A stretch of 42,194 bases of DNA, taken from contig CAYQDR010000027.1 of NCBI GenBank assembly GCA_964416315.1, forward strand, positions 1-42,194, in the 5' to 3' direction. Within the stretch, counting starts at the first letter, position 1. Every line of letters begins with the position of its first letter. The stretch is from CAYQDR01 sp964416315 (lineage in GTDB: Bacteria; Methylomirabilota; Methylomirabilia; Rokubacteriales; DASRDR01). Below are positions 23,075 to 31,453 of this stretch, piece after piece. The notes beneath the pieces were generated by a model, which was not told where the DNA came from, did not search any database, and was given only the letters and a program-made list of their open reading frames with translations. Position numbers and translations under genes: made by a program.

Positions 23075-24490
23075 CTACAGGCTCCGGGCGGTCTCCTGGA
23101 TCCGCTCCCACGCGGCCTGGACGTGGCGGCGCTCCGTCGACGTCTGGCCGACGGCGAAGCGGATCGCGTACCGGCCCCGGACGCGGGTCTGGGTCAGGTA
23201 GAGCGCGCCGCTGTCGTTGAGGCGCTCGAGGAGCTGCTGGTTCAGGCGATCGAGCGCCGCCTCGTCGTCCATGCCCGCCGGATGGTAGCGGAAGCAGAAG
23301 AGCGCCAGCGAGGACGGAGCCAGCAGCTCGAAGTCGGACGCCGCCGCCACCTGGTGGGCGAGCTCTTGGCCCCAGGCGATGTGGCGCGCGACGATCTCCC
23401 GGAGGCCGGCGACGCCGTACGAGCGGATCACGAACCAGAGCTTCAAGGCGCGGAACCTGCGGCCCAGGGGGATGCTCCAGTCGCGGTAGTCGATGACCCG
23501 GGTTCCCTCGCGGGTCTTGAGGAACTCCGGGAGGATCGAGAGCGTGCGGACCAGGGCGTCGGGGTCGCGCATCAGGTGGGCCGAGCAGTCGAAGTTCGTC
23601 AGCAGCCACTTGTGCGGATTGAACACGAAGCTGTCCACGTACTCGATCCCGGCGAGCATCCAGCGGTGCTCCGGGAGGATCAGCGCACTGCCGGCCCACG
23701 CGGCGTCCACGTGGAGGAAGACGGAGTGCTCCCGGCAGAGCTCGCCGATCGGTCGCAGCGGGTCGATGCCGCCGACTCCGGTCGTGCCGAGGGTCGCGAC
23801 CACGCAGGCCGGCGTCACCCCGGCGGCCCGGTCGGCGGCGATCGCGGCGTCCAGCGCCGCCGGCACCATGGCGAAGCGGTCATCAACCGGGATCTTGCGC
23901 AGATTCCGGCGGCCGAACCCCGCGATCTTCAGGCCCTTCTCCGTGGCGGAGTGGGCTTCCTCCGAGGTATACACGGCCAGCGGGCCGACGGCGCCGAGGC
24001 CCTCCTCGTTCACGCGCCAGCCCGTGGCCCGCTCGCGCGCCACGAGAAGCGCGCACAGCGTCGCGCTCGAGGCCGAGTCCTGGATCACGCCCGCGAACCC
24101 GGGCGGCAGGCCGATCATCCGGCGCAGCCAGTCCAGCACCCGCGTCTCCAGCTCCGTCGCGGCCGGCGAGGTCTGCCAGAGCATGCACTGGGCGCCGAGC
24201 GTGGCCGTCAGCATCTCCGCGAGCACCGAGGGGGGGCTCGAGTTCGCGGGAAAGTAGGCGAAGAAGCTCGGGTGCTGCCAGTGCGTGACGCCGGGCAGCA
24301 CGTGGGCCTGGAAGTCGGCGAAGATCGCGTCCATCGGCTCGCCCCGCTCGGGCGGCGCCTCGGCGAGCCGGGCCGCGATCTCCCCGGGCTTCACCTGGGC
24401 CCGCACGGGGTAGCGCTCCACGTGGGCCAGGTAGTCCGCCATCCAGTCCACGAAGGCGTGCGCGTGGCGCCGGAACTCTTCGGGGGTCAT
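23075..24490 (-). CDS. PLP-dependent aromatic amino acid decarboxylase (group II)
   Basis: 471 residues from MTPEEFRRHAHAFVDWMADY (24490), the standard N-terminus of aromatic amino acid decarboxylases, with GAGAGGGAG just upstream. Cofactor residues are visible: His180 in SEEAHSA (ring stacking), Asp262 in HVDAAWAG and the Schiff-base Lys294 in NPHKW. HPSFFAYFP (residues 73-81) forms the substrate-binding entrance. It should convert an aromatic amino acid (Tyr, Phe, Trp or Dopa) to the amine; sequence alone does not pick one. Its ATG overlaps the stop of the inserted nucleotidyltransferase gene by 4 bases. It is 5 bases upstream of an exporter ATPase, so export of the amine or a derivative is a reasonable inference. 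Confidence 0.93.
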   Translation of the reverse strand: MTPEEFRRHAHAFVDWMADYLAHVERYPVRAQVKPGEIAARLAEAPPERGEPMDAIFADFQAHVLPGVTHWQHPSFFAYFPANSSPPSVLAEMLTATLGAQCMLWQTSPAATELETRVLDWLRRMIGLPPGFAGVIQDSASSATLCALLVARERATGWRVNEEGLGAVGPLAVYTSEEAHSATEKGLKIAGFGRRNLRKIPVDDRFAMVPAALDAAIAADRAAGVTPACVVATLGTTGVGGIDPLRPIGELCREHSVFLHVDAAWAGSALILPEHRWMLAGIEYVDSFVFNPHKWLLTNFDCSAHLMRDPDALVRTLSILPEFLKTREGTRVIDYRDWSIPLGRRFRALKLWFVIRSYGVAGLREIVARHIAWGQELAHQVAAASDFELLAPSSLALFCFRYHPAGMDDEAALDRLNQQLLERLNDSGALYLTQTRVRGRYAIRFAVGQTSTERRHVQAAWERIQETARSL

Positions 24491-25359
24491 CTCCCTCTCC
24501 GGCGACGCAGGCCGCCGGCGGCGGGCAAGGGCTGCACAGCTCGCAACAGATCGTGCGCAAGGATCGCGCACGATGCGGCGATGGTATCCTTATCCTCCAT
24601 CGGTGCCGCGGCCCGAGCGGCCATCTGCGACCCTCGGTCAGTCGGCTCGGAAAACAGGACCTTCAAGTGTTCAAGGGCTTCTCGGGTAACTTCGGCAGCC
24701 TTGTCATCGGCCAACAGAACCTTGAACTTGCTAGTGAACACCCCCGCCGGAATGGCGCGCAGCAACCTGAGTACATCGAGAGCGTCCTTATCATCGGCGC
24801 GGCCAGAACCAGCCCGATCTTGAATCTTATGAACCTTTGCCACCAAAAGCGCAGTAGGGCCGGCCACCGCCAGATGAAACGATCGGGCGTCGTTTTTCCC
24901 CAGCGACGTCACCAGCATGGGTGCTCGATCAACAAGAGCCGCCTCCAATCCCCTTGCCTTACGTGCCACCCGACTGCCGTGCTCTCCAAGACGTGCTGCC
25001 CTCCGACCACCGCCACCAACCAACTCAGGAACGAGAAAGTCAACGGTCACCTCAGTAGGGACATCACCGAGTGAGCGGGATGTCGCCCAAATTCCGACCT
25101 CGGCGGTTCGTCGGAAGCCTGCATTCCGCAATATCTCCTCCAGCTTCGGGCTCGGACGAAGCTCAACGGGATCTATGACGATGTCCGCGTCCGTGGTGTA
25201 AAGGGCCGCGGCGAGTTCGGCTTCCCCCGTGTGTAGGTAGATCGCCTGCGCGCCCACGAGAACAATCGCATCCCTTTGCTCAGCAAGCGCTTCGAGAACG
25301 TCAAGCAACACCTGACGAGCGAGGACATAGACCGGTTCAGGATCGCCGGCGCCAGACAC
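24487..25359 (-). CDS. AbiEii-like nucleotidyltransferase (type IV toxin candidate)
   Basis: 290 residues from GTG at 25359. An N-terminal nucleotidyltransferase fold is visible: VLVGAQAIYLHTG, then TTDADIVID with the paired acidic residues, and a later strand TEVTVDFLVPE. This is the arrangement of AbiEii/MNT-type proteins. The middle part has LLVAKVHKIQDR and DDKDALDVLRLL, also family-like. The last 17 residues (AVQPLPAAGGLRRRRGR) are encoded by sequence that switches to core-like high GC and look acquired at the junction. The stop overlaps the decarboxylase ATG as ATGA. The start overlaps the preceding HTH gene by 23 bases. GC is well below the flanks, indicating transfer as a two-gene module. 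Confidence 0.78.
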   Translation of the reverse strand: MSGAGDPEPVYVLARQVLLDVLEALAEQRDAIVLVGAQAIYLHTGEAELAAALYTTDADIVIDPVELRPSPKLEEILRNAGFRRTAEVGIWATSRSLGDVPTEVTVDFLVPELVGGGGRRAARLGEHGSRVARKARGLEAALVDRAPMLVTSLGKNDARSFHLAVAGPTALLVAKVHKIQDRAGSGRADDKDALDVLRLLRAIPAGVFTSKFKVLLADDKAAEVTREALEHLKVLFSEPTDRGSQMAARAAAPMEDKDTIAASCAILAHDLLRAVQPLPAAGGLRRRRGR

Positions 25360-26395
25360 TTTCGTTGTCCGCCATCCATTTCATCAGCGCATCAGCTTCT
25401 GCAGGACCACGTCCTGGGCTACCCAGCAGATCGGCCGCCACCTGACTTAGGGCCGCAAACGTTATTCCCTCCTTCCGCCATGTACGTTCGTACACGATCG
25501 CATCGAGAGGCGAAGCAAGGAGCACATTCGCGCCGGTCTCGGTCCGGCGAAGGTCAAGATATTGGGCAGCACGTTCCCGATCGTTTACGTAGCAGATCAT
25601 CAGCCGCGGGGGGGCAACAGGTGCCACTTTTGACGCGGCGAAAGAACCCGTGACCGCGTACTGAAGATCCGCTTTCCGAAACTTCTGGAGCAACGCTGAT
25701 GCACCTCGTGGCTCAAGATACAAACCAACCCGCCTCGAATCGAAGGGGGAGTAGTCTTGCGCCCAACGGCGAATAAGGCCCTTCCAGTCAACATCTGTAA
25801 CGGGGCCTCTAGGCATCCGCTTGATCAGATCCTCGCGATCAAGAAGGACGAGCGTCCTAGACACGTATCCTGCGTCAGTACCAGCCTTCTCTGCCAGCGT
25901 GCGAATCCCGAGTGGGGGGAAAAAATCGCAAAGAGCGCGCACGATCCGTCCCGCCTTTGCTCCCTTAACGGAGCGGGCTGGCCTTTTCTCGCGCCAGGGG
26001 TTTCGATCAACGCATCTGTCGTAGATGAAGAGTCCAGGACGATCGGCAACCAAACGGACGTTTCCGGCCAGATCCACGTAGTTTAGCCCGAACTCCTCTA
26101 GCCGCTCTCGCGTTCGCGGACTCAGGAACGAAGTGACGATCACACGTGTGGCCCGAGACCAGTCCGGCCTGTTCTGCGACCGATAACTGCGCAGGCGGCC
26201 GACGAGCGACGACACATCCTTCGGCTCAACTCGAGTCTTCACCTCGAGAAGCCAGGTCCTGGCTGTGCCGTCCGGGGCGATAAGTTCGACGACAGCATCG
26301 GGGCTGGGTCCCGCCAACCTATCCAGGGTAGGGGCTGTTAAACGCCAGCCTGGCGGAAGCCGGCTGGCCAAGTTCTGAATCGCCTCGGAGATCAT
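25337..26395 (-). CDS. AbiEi-like winged-helix antitoxin/regulator with nuclease-like N-domain
   Basis: 352 residues. The first 90 residues contain AVVELIA and TWLLEVKTRVEPKDV, an E-x-K strand pattern resembling the restriction-endonuclease-like fold but without a clear complete active site. RERLEEFGLNYVDLAGNVRL, and RPGLFIYD after it, match AbiEi-type regulators as I remember them. A winged helix follows (GIRTLAEKAGTDAGYVSRTLVLLDREDLI). The C-terminal region LQYAVTGSFAASKVAP is a degenerate nucleotidyltransferase-like segment. It precedes and overlaps the AbiEii-like gene, the usual antitoxin-first order. A perfect palindrome lies 31 bases upstream of its start. ATG at 26395 is preceded by AGGTGA. 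Confidence 0.72.
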   Translation of the reverse strand: MISEAIQNLASRLPPGWRLTAPTLDRLAGPSPDAVVELIAPDGTARTWLLEVKTRVEPKDVSSLVGRLRSYRSQNRPDWSRATRVIVTSFLSPRTRERLEEFGLNYVDLAGNVRLVADRPGLFIYDRCVDRNPWREKRPARSVKGAKAGRIVRALCDFFPPLGIRTLAEKAGTDAGYVSRTLVLLDREDLIKRMPRGPVTDVDWKGLIRRWAQDYSPFDSRRVGLYLEPRGASALLQKFRKADLQYAVTGSFAASKVAPVAPPRLMICYVNDRERAAQYLDLRRTETGANVLLASPLDAIVYERTWRKEGITFAALSQVAADLLGSPGRGPAEADALMKWMADNESVWRRRS

Positions 26396-26425
26396 AGGGA
26401 CTCACCTGTTGCCAAGAGTAGCACT

Positions 26426-26444
26426 GTTGCACATTGTGTGCAAC
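26426..26444 (-). promoter_or_regulatory. Palindromic operator candidate for the AbiEi/AbiEii-like module
   Basis: GTTGCACA-TTG-TGTGCAAC is a perfect 8-bp inverted repeat, 31 bases upstream of the HTH gene's ATG. On the minus strand TTGTCT, 16 bases, then CACAAT overlaps it and could be the -35/-10 pair. A 9-bp tandem TGTACCAAA lies just beyond (about 26464-26481). AbiEi-type antitoxins bind inverted repeats at their own promoters, so autoregulation is likely. Confidence 0.6.
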
Positions 26445-26533
26445 TCTCCTTTTAAGACAACAATATGTACCAAATGTACCAAAACAATACACAAGCTGGC
26501 CCTCTTCCCGTCATCGTGGGCGACCAGAATCGC

Positions 26534-27847
26534 TTACTCCGTGACGATGACGGCGTCCGCCGGCATCCCCGGCTTGAGCCGGCCGTCGGGGTCCACGACG
26601 GCGATCTTCACGCGGAAGACGAGGTTCACCCGCTCCTTCTGCGTCTGCACGTTCCGGGGCGTGAACTCGGCCTCCGAGGCGATCTCGGTGAGCCGCCCCT
26701 CGAAGGGCACGCCCGGGAAGGTGTCCACCGTGATGCGGGCGCGCTGGCCGAGGCGCACGCGGCCGAGCTCCACCTCCGGGATGTAGGCGCGGAGCCAGAG
26801 GTCCTGGAGATCCACGAGCGTCATGACCGGCGTCCCGGGCGTCGCCGTGGCGCCGGGCTCGAGGTTCTTCCGGAGGACGACGGCGTCGAACGGAGCCTCG
26901 AGCCGCGTGTCGGCGAGCCGCGCGCGGGCCTGGGCGAGCGCCGCCTCGGCCTCGGCGACCTGCGCCCGCGCGGCGTCCACCTGGCCCGGCCGGGGCCCCG
27001 CCTCGAGAAGGGCGAGCCGGTCGCGCGCCGCCTTCGCCTCCGCGTGGGCCGCCTCGACCTGGTTCGGGCGCGGGCCGGCCTCGAGAAGACGCAGCCGCTC
27101 GCGCGCCTGGCGGACCTCGGCGCGCGCCGCCTCGACCTGGTCCGGCCGCGCGCCGGCGAGGACGAGGTCGAGCTGCTGGCGGGCTGTGCGCTCCTGCGCG
27201 CGCGCGACCTCGTGGGCCTGCCACGCCCGGTCGCGCTCCTGCGCCGCGACGAGGCCCTGCTCGAACAGGCTCTGGAAGCGGTGGAACTCCTTCTCCGCCC
27301 ACATCCGGGTCGCCTCGGCCGAGGCGACGGCGCTCCGCGCCTGCTCGATCTCCTGGGCCCGCGCGCCCGCCTCCAGGTCCCGGAGGCGCGCCTCCGCCTG
27401 CGCCACCGCCTGCCGGGCGGCCTGGATCTCCTCCGCCCGGGCCCCCGCCAGGAGGTCGGCGACCCGCGCCTCCGCCTCGGTGACCGCGGAGCGCGCGGCC
27501 GCGATCTCCTCCTTGCGCGCCCCGGCGAGGAGGTCCCGGAGCTGGGCCCGGGCGACCTGGACACCCGCCTCGAGCCGCGCCACCTCGGCGCGGATCTCCG
27601 TGTCGTCGAGGACGCAAACGAGGTCGCCGCGACGCACGCGGTCTCCCTCGCGGACCCGGAGCTCGCGGATCCGCGCGGTCGTCTTCGCCGCGATGTCCAC
27701 TTGCGTCGCCTCGATCGTCCCCGTCACGGCGAGCACGGTCCCCCGGCTGTCGCGCCGGGAGAGCGCCCAGAGTCCGGCGCCCGCGCCCGCCACCAGCAGG
27801 AGCACGACGACCAGACTCCCCCGCCAGGCCTTCGCGAGGTTGAGCAC
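26534..27847 (-). CDS. HlyD-family periplasmic adaptor (YbhG/EmrA-like)
   Basis: 437 residues with an N-terminal membrane anchor (12-29). The lipoyl halves are visible as TARIRELRVREGDRVRRGD before, and LEAPFDAVVLRKNLEPGATATPG after, a long helical hairpin. The hairpin shows regular 26-residue repeats. Three start with AGAR(K/A)xE at 108, 134 and 160 on the way up; three start with AG(A/P)RPxQV at 231, 257 and 283 on the way down. The beta-barrel part carries LWLRAYIPEVELGRVRLGQ. It would link the inner-membrane exporter to an outer-membrane channel. The ABC ATPase and permease genes downstream are its natural partners, now separated from it by the inserted AbiE-like module. It starts 9 bases after the M16 stop. 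Confidence 0.93.
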   Translation of the reverse strand: MLNLAKAWRGSLVVVLLLVAGAGAGLWALSRRDSRGTVLAVTGTIEATQVDIAAKTTARIRELRVREGDRVRRGDLVCVLDDTEIRAEVARLEAGVQVARAQLRDLLAGARKEEIAAARSAVTEAEARVADLLAGARAEEIQAARQAVAQAEARLRDLEAGARAQEIEQARSAVASAEATRMWAEKEFHRFQSLFEQGLVAAQERDRAWQAHEVARAQERTARQQLDLVLAGARPDQVEAARAEVRQARERLRLLEAGPRPNQVEAAHAEAKAARDRLALLEAGPRPGQVDAARAQVAEAEAALAQARARLADTRLEAPFDAVVLRKNLEPGATATPGTPVMTLVDLQDLWLRAYIPEVELGRVRLGQRARITVDTFPGVPFEGRLTEIASEAEFTPRNVQTQKERVNLVFRVKIAVVDPDGRLKPGMPADAVIVTE

Positions 27848-27856
27848 GGCCGCGCC

Positions 27857-29212
27857 CTATCGGGCCGGCGAGGAGGAGGCCGGGGGGACGGGGACGAGGA
27901 CCGCCGACGTCTGGCGGTCCCGGACGAAGTACTGCCGCGCCACGCGCCGGAGATCCTCACGCGTCACGGCGCGGATCCGGGGCAGGAACTCGTCCCGCAG
28001 GCGCCAGCCGCCGACCAGTTCGTGGCGCGCGACGGTCGAGGCCCGCGCGTGCACCGAGTCCTGCCGGAAGAGGAAGCCCGCCTCGAGCTGGTTCTTCGCG
28101 CGCTGGAGCTCCTCCTCGGCGACCAGCTCGTCCTGGAGCCGCTCCACCTCGGTCAGGAGCGCCCGCTCGACCTCCTCGATCGTCTTGCCGGGCATGGCGG
28201 TGGCCCAGAACGTGAACGTGTCGGGATCCACGCTGAGTCGCGTGTAGTCGCCGCCCGCGCCGAGCACGAGCCGCTGCTCGTAGACGAGCCGCTGGTAGAG
28301 GCGCGAGGTCCGGCCGGCCGAGAGGATCGTCGAGAGCACCTCGAGCGGGTACGCGTCCGGCGACCGGAGGTTCGGCGCGTGGTACCCGATGAAGATCACC
28401 GGGAGCTGCGCCTCCTTCTTGACCCAGACGCGCCGCTCGCCCCGCTGCTCGGGCTCCACCACCGTGACGGGCGGCGGCTCCGGCCCGCGGGCGATCGAGC
28501 CGAAGCGCGCCTGGATCTTCCCCAGCAGCTCGGGGGCGTTGAAGTCCCCGGCCGCGACCAGGATCGCGTTGTTCGGCAGGTAGTAGGTGTTGTACCAGGC
28601 CCGCAGGTCGTCGGCCGCGAGCCGCTCGATGTCGCTCATGAAGCCGATGATCGGCAACCGGTAGGAGTGGGCCTTGAACGCCACCGCGTTGAACTCCTCC
28701 GCGAGCGCCCCGACCGGGTCATCCTCCGTCCGCGTCCGCCGCTCCTCGAGGATCACCTTCCGCTCGGCGTCCACCTCGCGCGGGTCGAGCGTGAGGTGGC
28801 GCATGCGGTCGGCCTCGAGGTCGAGGAGGAGGTCGATCTTGTCGGCGACGACGTTGACGAAGTAGACGGTCGCGTCCTGCGAGGTGAACGCGTTCTGGTT
28901 CCCCCCTTGCTCCTCGACCAGCCGCGCGTATACCCGCGGGCCGTACCGGGGCGTCCCCTTGAACATCATGTGCTCGAGGTGGTGGGAGAGGCCCGTGAGC
29001 CCGACGCGCTCGTTGCGCGAGCCGACGCGGTACCAGATCTGCAGCGAGATCACCGGGCTCCGGCGGTCCTCCAGGAGGAGCACCCGGAGCCCGTTGTCGA
29101 GCGTGGCCTCGACGACCTGCTGGGCGCGCGCCGGGAGCGGCGCGGCGGCGAGGAGGCCGGCGAAGCCCAGGAGGAGCAGCCGACGGCTCGCGCTCACGCG
29201 CCAAGTATACAC
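27857..29212 (-). CDS. M16 family zinc peptidase (active form)
   Basis: 451 residues from GTG at 29212; a GTG at 29197 would start at SASRRLLLL and also give a good signal peptide. The signal peptide is RRLLLLGFAGLLAAAPLPARA. The inverted zinc motif HxxEH is intact: His77, Glu80 and His81 in SHHLEHMMFKG. The distal Glu lies in ERKVILEERR. The second domain contains LSTILSAGRTSRLYQRLVYEQRL. It is a periplasmic peptidase of the PqqL/processing-peptidase group. The non-catalytic homologue at 12748-14112 may be the second subunit. It sits between the MFS transporter and the HlyD adaptor in the same direction with very short gaps. Confidence 0.94.
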   Translation of the reverse strand: MYTWRVSASRRLLLLGFAGLLAAAPLPARAQQVVEATLDNGLRVLLLEDRRSPVISLQIWYRVGSRNERVGLTGLSHHLEHMMFKGTPRYGPRVYARLVEEQGGNQNAFTSQDATVYFVNVVADKIDLLLDLEADRMRHLTLDPREVDAERKVILEERRTRTEDDPVGALAEEFNAVAFKAHSYRLPIIGFMSDIERLAADDLRAWYNTYYLPNNAILVAAGDFNAPELLGKIQARFGSIARGPEPPPVTVVEPEQRGERRVWVKKEAQLPVIFIGYHAPNLRSPDAYPLEVLSTILSAGRTSRLYQRLVYEQRLVLGAGGDYTRLSVDPDTFTFWATAMPGKTIEEVERALLTEVERLQDELVAEEELQRAKNQLEAGFLFRQDSVHARASTVARHELVGGWRLRDEFLPRIRAVTREDLRRVARQYFVRDRQTSAVLVPVPPASSSPAR

Positions 29213-29239
29213 CCCGGGGATTCGGGCTCCCGGGAGGCG

Positions 29240-30481
29240 TCAGCGCGTCGCGACCACCTCCGGCTCCGCCCGGGCGGAGCCGAGCCGGAAGGCGGGGCGC
29301 ACGGCCATCGCCACGGACACGCCGACGACGCCCAGCACGGCGGCGAGGTAACATCCGCCGGCGAACGAGCCCGTCCGGTCCTTGATCGACCCCGTCACGT
29401 AGGGGGCGAGCAGGCTCGCGACGAAGCAGACCGCGTTGAGGAGCCCGAAGGCGATCCCCATCACGCGCTGCGGGAAGAGCTCGGCCATCAGCGCGTACGC
29501 GGGCGCCCACACGCCCCAGGTGAAGAAGCTCGTGACGAAGACCAGGACGGCCAGGAGCCACACCGGCCCGCGCTGCTGGACGGTCAGCCCGACCGCCGCC
29601 ACGGACAGGGCCATGCCGAGCATCGAGAGCGCCACGACGCCCTTCCGGCCGATGCCCTGCGCGAGCAGGCGGTCGGAGAGCGTGCCCATCGCGAAGAGCC
29701 CCGGGGGCGCGGCGATCCCGAGGAGGCTCGCGAAGAGCGCCGAGCGCCCCAGCTCCCGGACGCCGATCTCGGCGAAGAGCGCGGGCCCCCACGTCCCGAT
29801 CACCCACTGCGTCCAGATCGGCGCCATCCCCGCGAGCCCGAGGATCCACAGGTCCCGGTGGCGAAAGACGGCGGCGACGGTCATCCCCTCGCCCGGGCCC
29901 GGCGCGCGCGCGGCCCGCCGGGTCGGATCCGACACGAAGCGCCCGATGAGCGTCGCCGAGACGAGCGGCAGCGCCGTGAGCACGAGGAAAACCTCGCGCC
30001 AGGGAAGCACCTCTCCGAGCGCGCCTCCCACGACGACCCCGAGCGCCGTCCCCAGGCCGAGCCCCGAGAACGACACGCCCTGGCCCACCGCGAGCCGATC
30101 GCGTGGCGTCGCCGCCGCGATGATCGGCCGGTCGTTCGCGAAGTACAGCCCCTGAGCCAGTCCCGTCAGCAGGCGCGCCAACCCGAGCACGACGAGCGTC
30201 CGCGCGAGTCCCGTGGCAAGCGCCCCGACCGCGACGAGGAGGATCCCGGCGATCAGCACCCGCTTCCGGCCGAAGCGGTCCCCCAGGAGCCCCGCGGGGA
30301 TCTGCATGGCGACGTAACCGTAGAAGAAGACGGAGAAGAGGAACCCCGCCTGCGCGTGGCTCAGGCCGAACTCGGTCATGACGGGATCGAGGAGCGGCGA
30401 GAGCGCCATCCGGATCATGTAGTTGCCGATCCAGCCGAAGACGAGGAGGGTCCAGACCGTGTGGTAGGGCTGCCAGGGCAT
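29240..30481 (-). CDS. Major facilitator superfamily transporter
   Basis: 413 residues from MPWQPYHTVWTLLVFGWIGNY (30481). About twelve hydrophobic helices are visible, with the MFS loop motif GDRFGRKRVL (2-3 loop) and its half-repeat GTLSDRLLAQGIGRKG (8-9 loop). NYMIRMALSPLLDPVMTEFGLS is typical of the anion:cation symporter/sugar-acid (ACS) group, and TSFFTWGVWAPAYALMAELFP fits helix 10-11 of that group. The substrate is probably an organic anion, but cannot be read. It is the first gene of the long minus-strand block, with its promoter in the 226-base gap shared with the plus-strand sigma54 gene. A (CCA)6 run lies in that gap at 30561-30578. Confidence 0.93.
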   Translation of the reverse strand: MPWQPYHTVWTLLVFGWIGNYMIRMALSPLLDPVMTEFGLSHAQAGFLFSVFFYGYVAMQIPAGLLGDRFGRKRVLIAGILLVAVGALATGLARTLVVLGLARLLTGLAQGLYFANDRPIIAAATPRDRLAVGQGVSFSGLGLGTALGVVVGGALGEVLPWREVFLVLTALPLVSATLIGRFVSDPTRRAARAPGPGEGMTVAAVFRHRDLWILGLAGMAPIWTQWVIGTWGPALFAEIGVRELGRSALFASLLGIAAPPGLFAMGTLSDRLLAQGIGRKGVVALSMLGMALSVAAVGLTVQQRGPVWLLAVLVFVTSFFTWGVWAPAYALMAELFPQRVMGIAFGLLNAVCFVASLLAPYVTGSIKDRTGSFAGGCYLAAVLGVVGVSVAMAVRPAFRLGSARAEPEVVATR

Positions 30482-30634
30482 GGCCGACCGAGTATGGCGT
30501 CTCCGCAGGGATCGGGTCAACGCCACTCGCGGCGCGTCGGACTGCGCCACTCCCGACCGTCCACCACCACCACCACCATCGTCCCGCGGGTGAGATACGA
30601 TCGGCTAACTCGTTGTTTTTTAGACGAATGTCGT

Positions 30635-30651
30635 TTGGCACCCCCATTGCT
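30635..30651 (+). promoter_or_regulatory. Sigma54 (-24/-12) promoter of the first paralogue
   Basis: TTGGCAC-CCCCA-TTGCT, with the essential GG (30637-30638) and GC (30649-30650) exactly 10 bases apart, matches the YTGGCACG-N4-TTGCW consensus except for one base. Transcription would begin near 30661, leaving about 47 bases before the ATG at 30708. Confidence 0.82.
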
Positions 30652-30707
30652 ACTTCTTATGGTCACGGGCCGGCTCAGCGGACGACCCGGAAAGGGGGGT
30701 GGAACCC

Positions 30708-31271
30708 ATGAGGCAGCGACTGACCGGCTGGTGGGGAATCCCGGTGGCTCTGGTCGCGATCCTGGGCCTCGGGGGATTCGCGCTCCGCGAGGGGACCGCC
30801 AATCACCCGAACCCGGCGGTCGGCGACCCTCTCGCGCCCTGGACGACTCACGTCCAGAAGGTGGACGAAGCGCTGGCAGAGAGGGACGCGAGCGCCGCCG
30901 CGCAGGCCTGGCACGAGGCGTACATGAACGCGCTCGGCAGCCGGCGCTGGGAGGGCATGATCGAGGTCGGCGACGCGTATCTGCGCGTCGGCCAGCTCTC
31001 GGCGTCACGCCAGGCGGTTGAGGCGAAGGCCCGCCACCTCTATCTGGCGGCGCTCTTCCGCGCGCGGGCTCAGGACTCCCTCGACGGCATCCTCCGCGCC
31101 GCGGAGGCCTTCGCCGATCTCGGCGACCGTGAGGTCGCCACGCAGTGCATCCGCATCGCCGACGACCTCTCGGCGCGGGATCGTGACCCCCAGGCGCGGG
31201 AGCGCGTGCGCGCCTTCACCGACCGCTTGACGGGCCGACTGCTCGCCTCCGAGCTGGCCGCGCAGTTCTGA
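30708..31271 (+). CDS. Sigma54-controlled secreted/membrane-anchored helical protein, paralogue A
   Basis: 187 residues from the ATG at 30708, preceded by AAAGGGGGG; a GTG at 30699 is in frame but too close to that site. An N-terminal signal or anchor spans 8-28 (WWGIPVALVAILGLGGFAL). The rest is all-helical with TPR-like spacing: VDEALAERDASAAAQAW, GSRRWEGMIEVGDAYLRVG, YLAALFRARAQDSLDGILRA and AEAFADLGDREVATQC. Over about 125 residues it aligns without gaps to the protein at 36338-36883, with more than half of the residues identical by eye. No known family was recognised. A function in the envelope under a sigma54-driven response is inferred from the signal peptide and promoter only. Confidence 0.82.
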   Translation: MRQRLTGWWGIPVALVAILGLGGFALREGTANHPNPAVGDPLAPWTTHVQKVDEALAERDASAAAQAWHEAYMNALGSRRWEGMIEVGDAYLRVGQLSASRQAVEAKARHLYLAALFRARAQDSLDGILRAAEAFADLGDREVATQCIRIADDLSARDRDPQARERVRAFTDRLTGRLLASELAAQF

Positions 31272-31453
31272 GCCGGCACGCGCACGCTCGCACCGCGGAC
31301 GCTCGGAAGACACGCGGCGATTGATGCGACGGGGCGTCAAGATCCAATACGACGACCGCCTGCGAATCGAGAGCCGCGTCGAAGAGGTCAGTCAGGGGCG
31401 CGGTCCGACCCTCCATTCGAGAGAAGTCGGGTCAGGGGTCGGCGAGGATGCTG

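Noticed and set aside
30561..30578. (CCA)6 run in the gap before the sigma54 promoter
   Set aside because: A short simple repeat common in GC-rich DNA. It is not placed like an enhancer site and has no symmetry.
26465..31021. A 1518-codon plus-strand frame across the HlyD, M16 and MFS genes
   Set aside because: It is a composition shadow: the minus-strand genes have full domain motifs, while this frame is Arg/Glu/Leu-rich with none.
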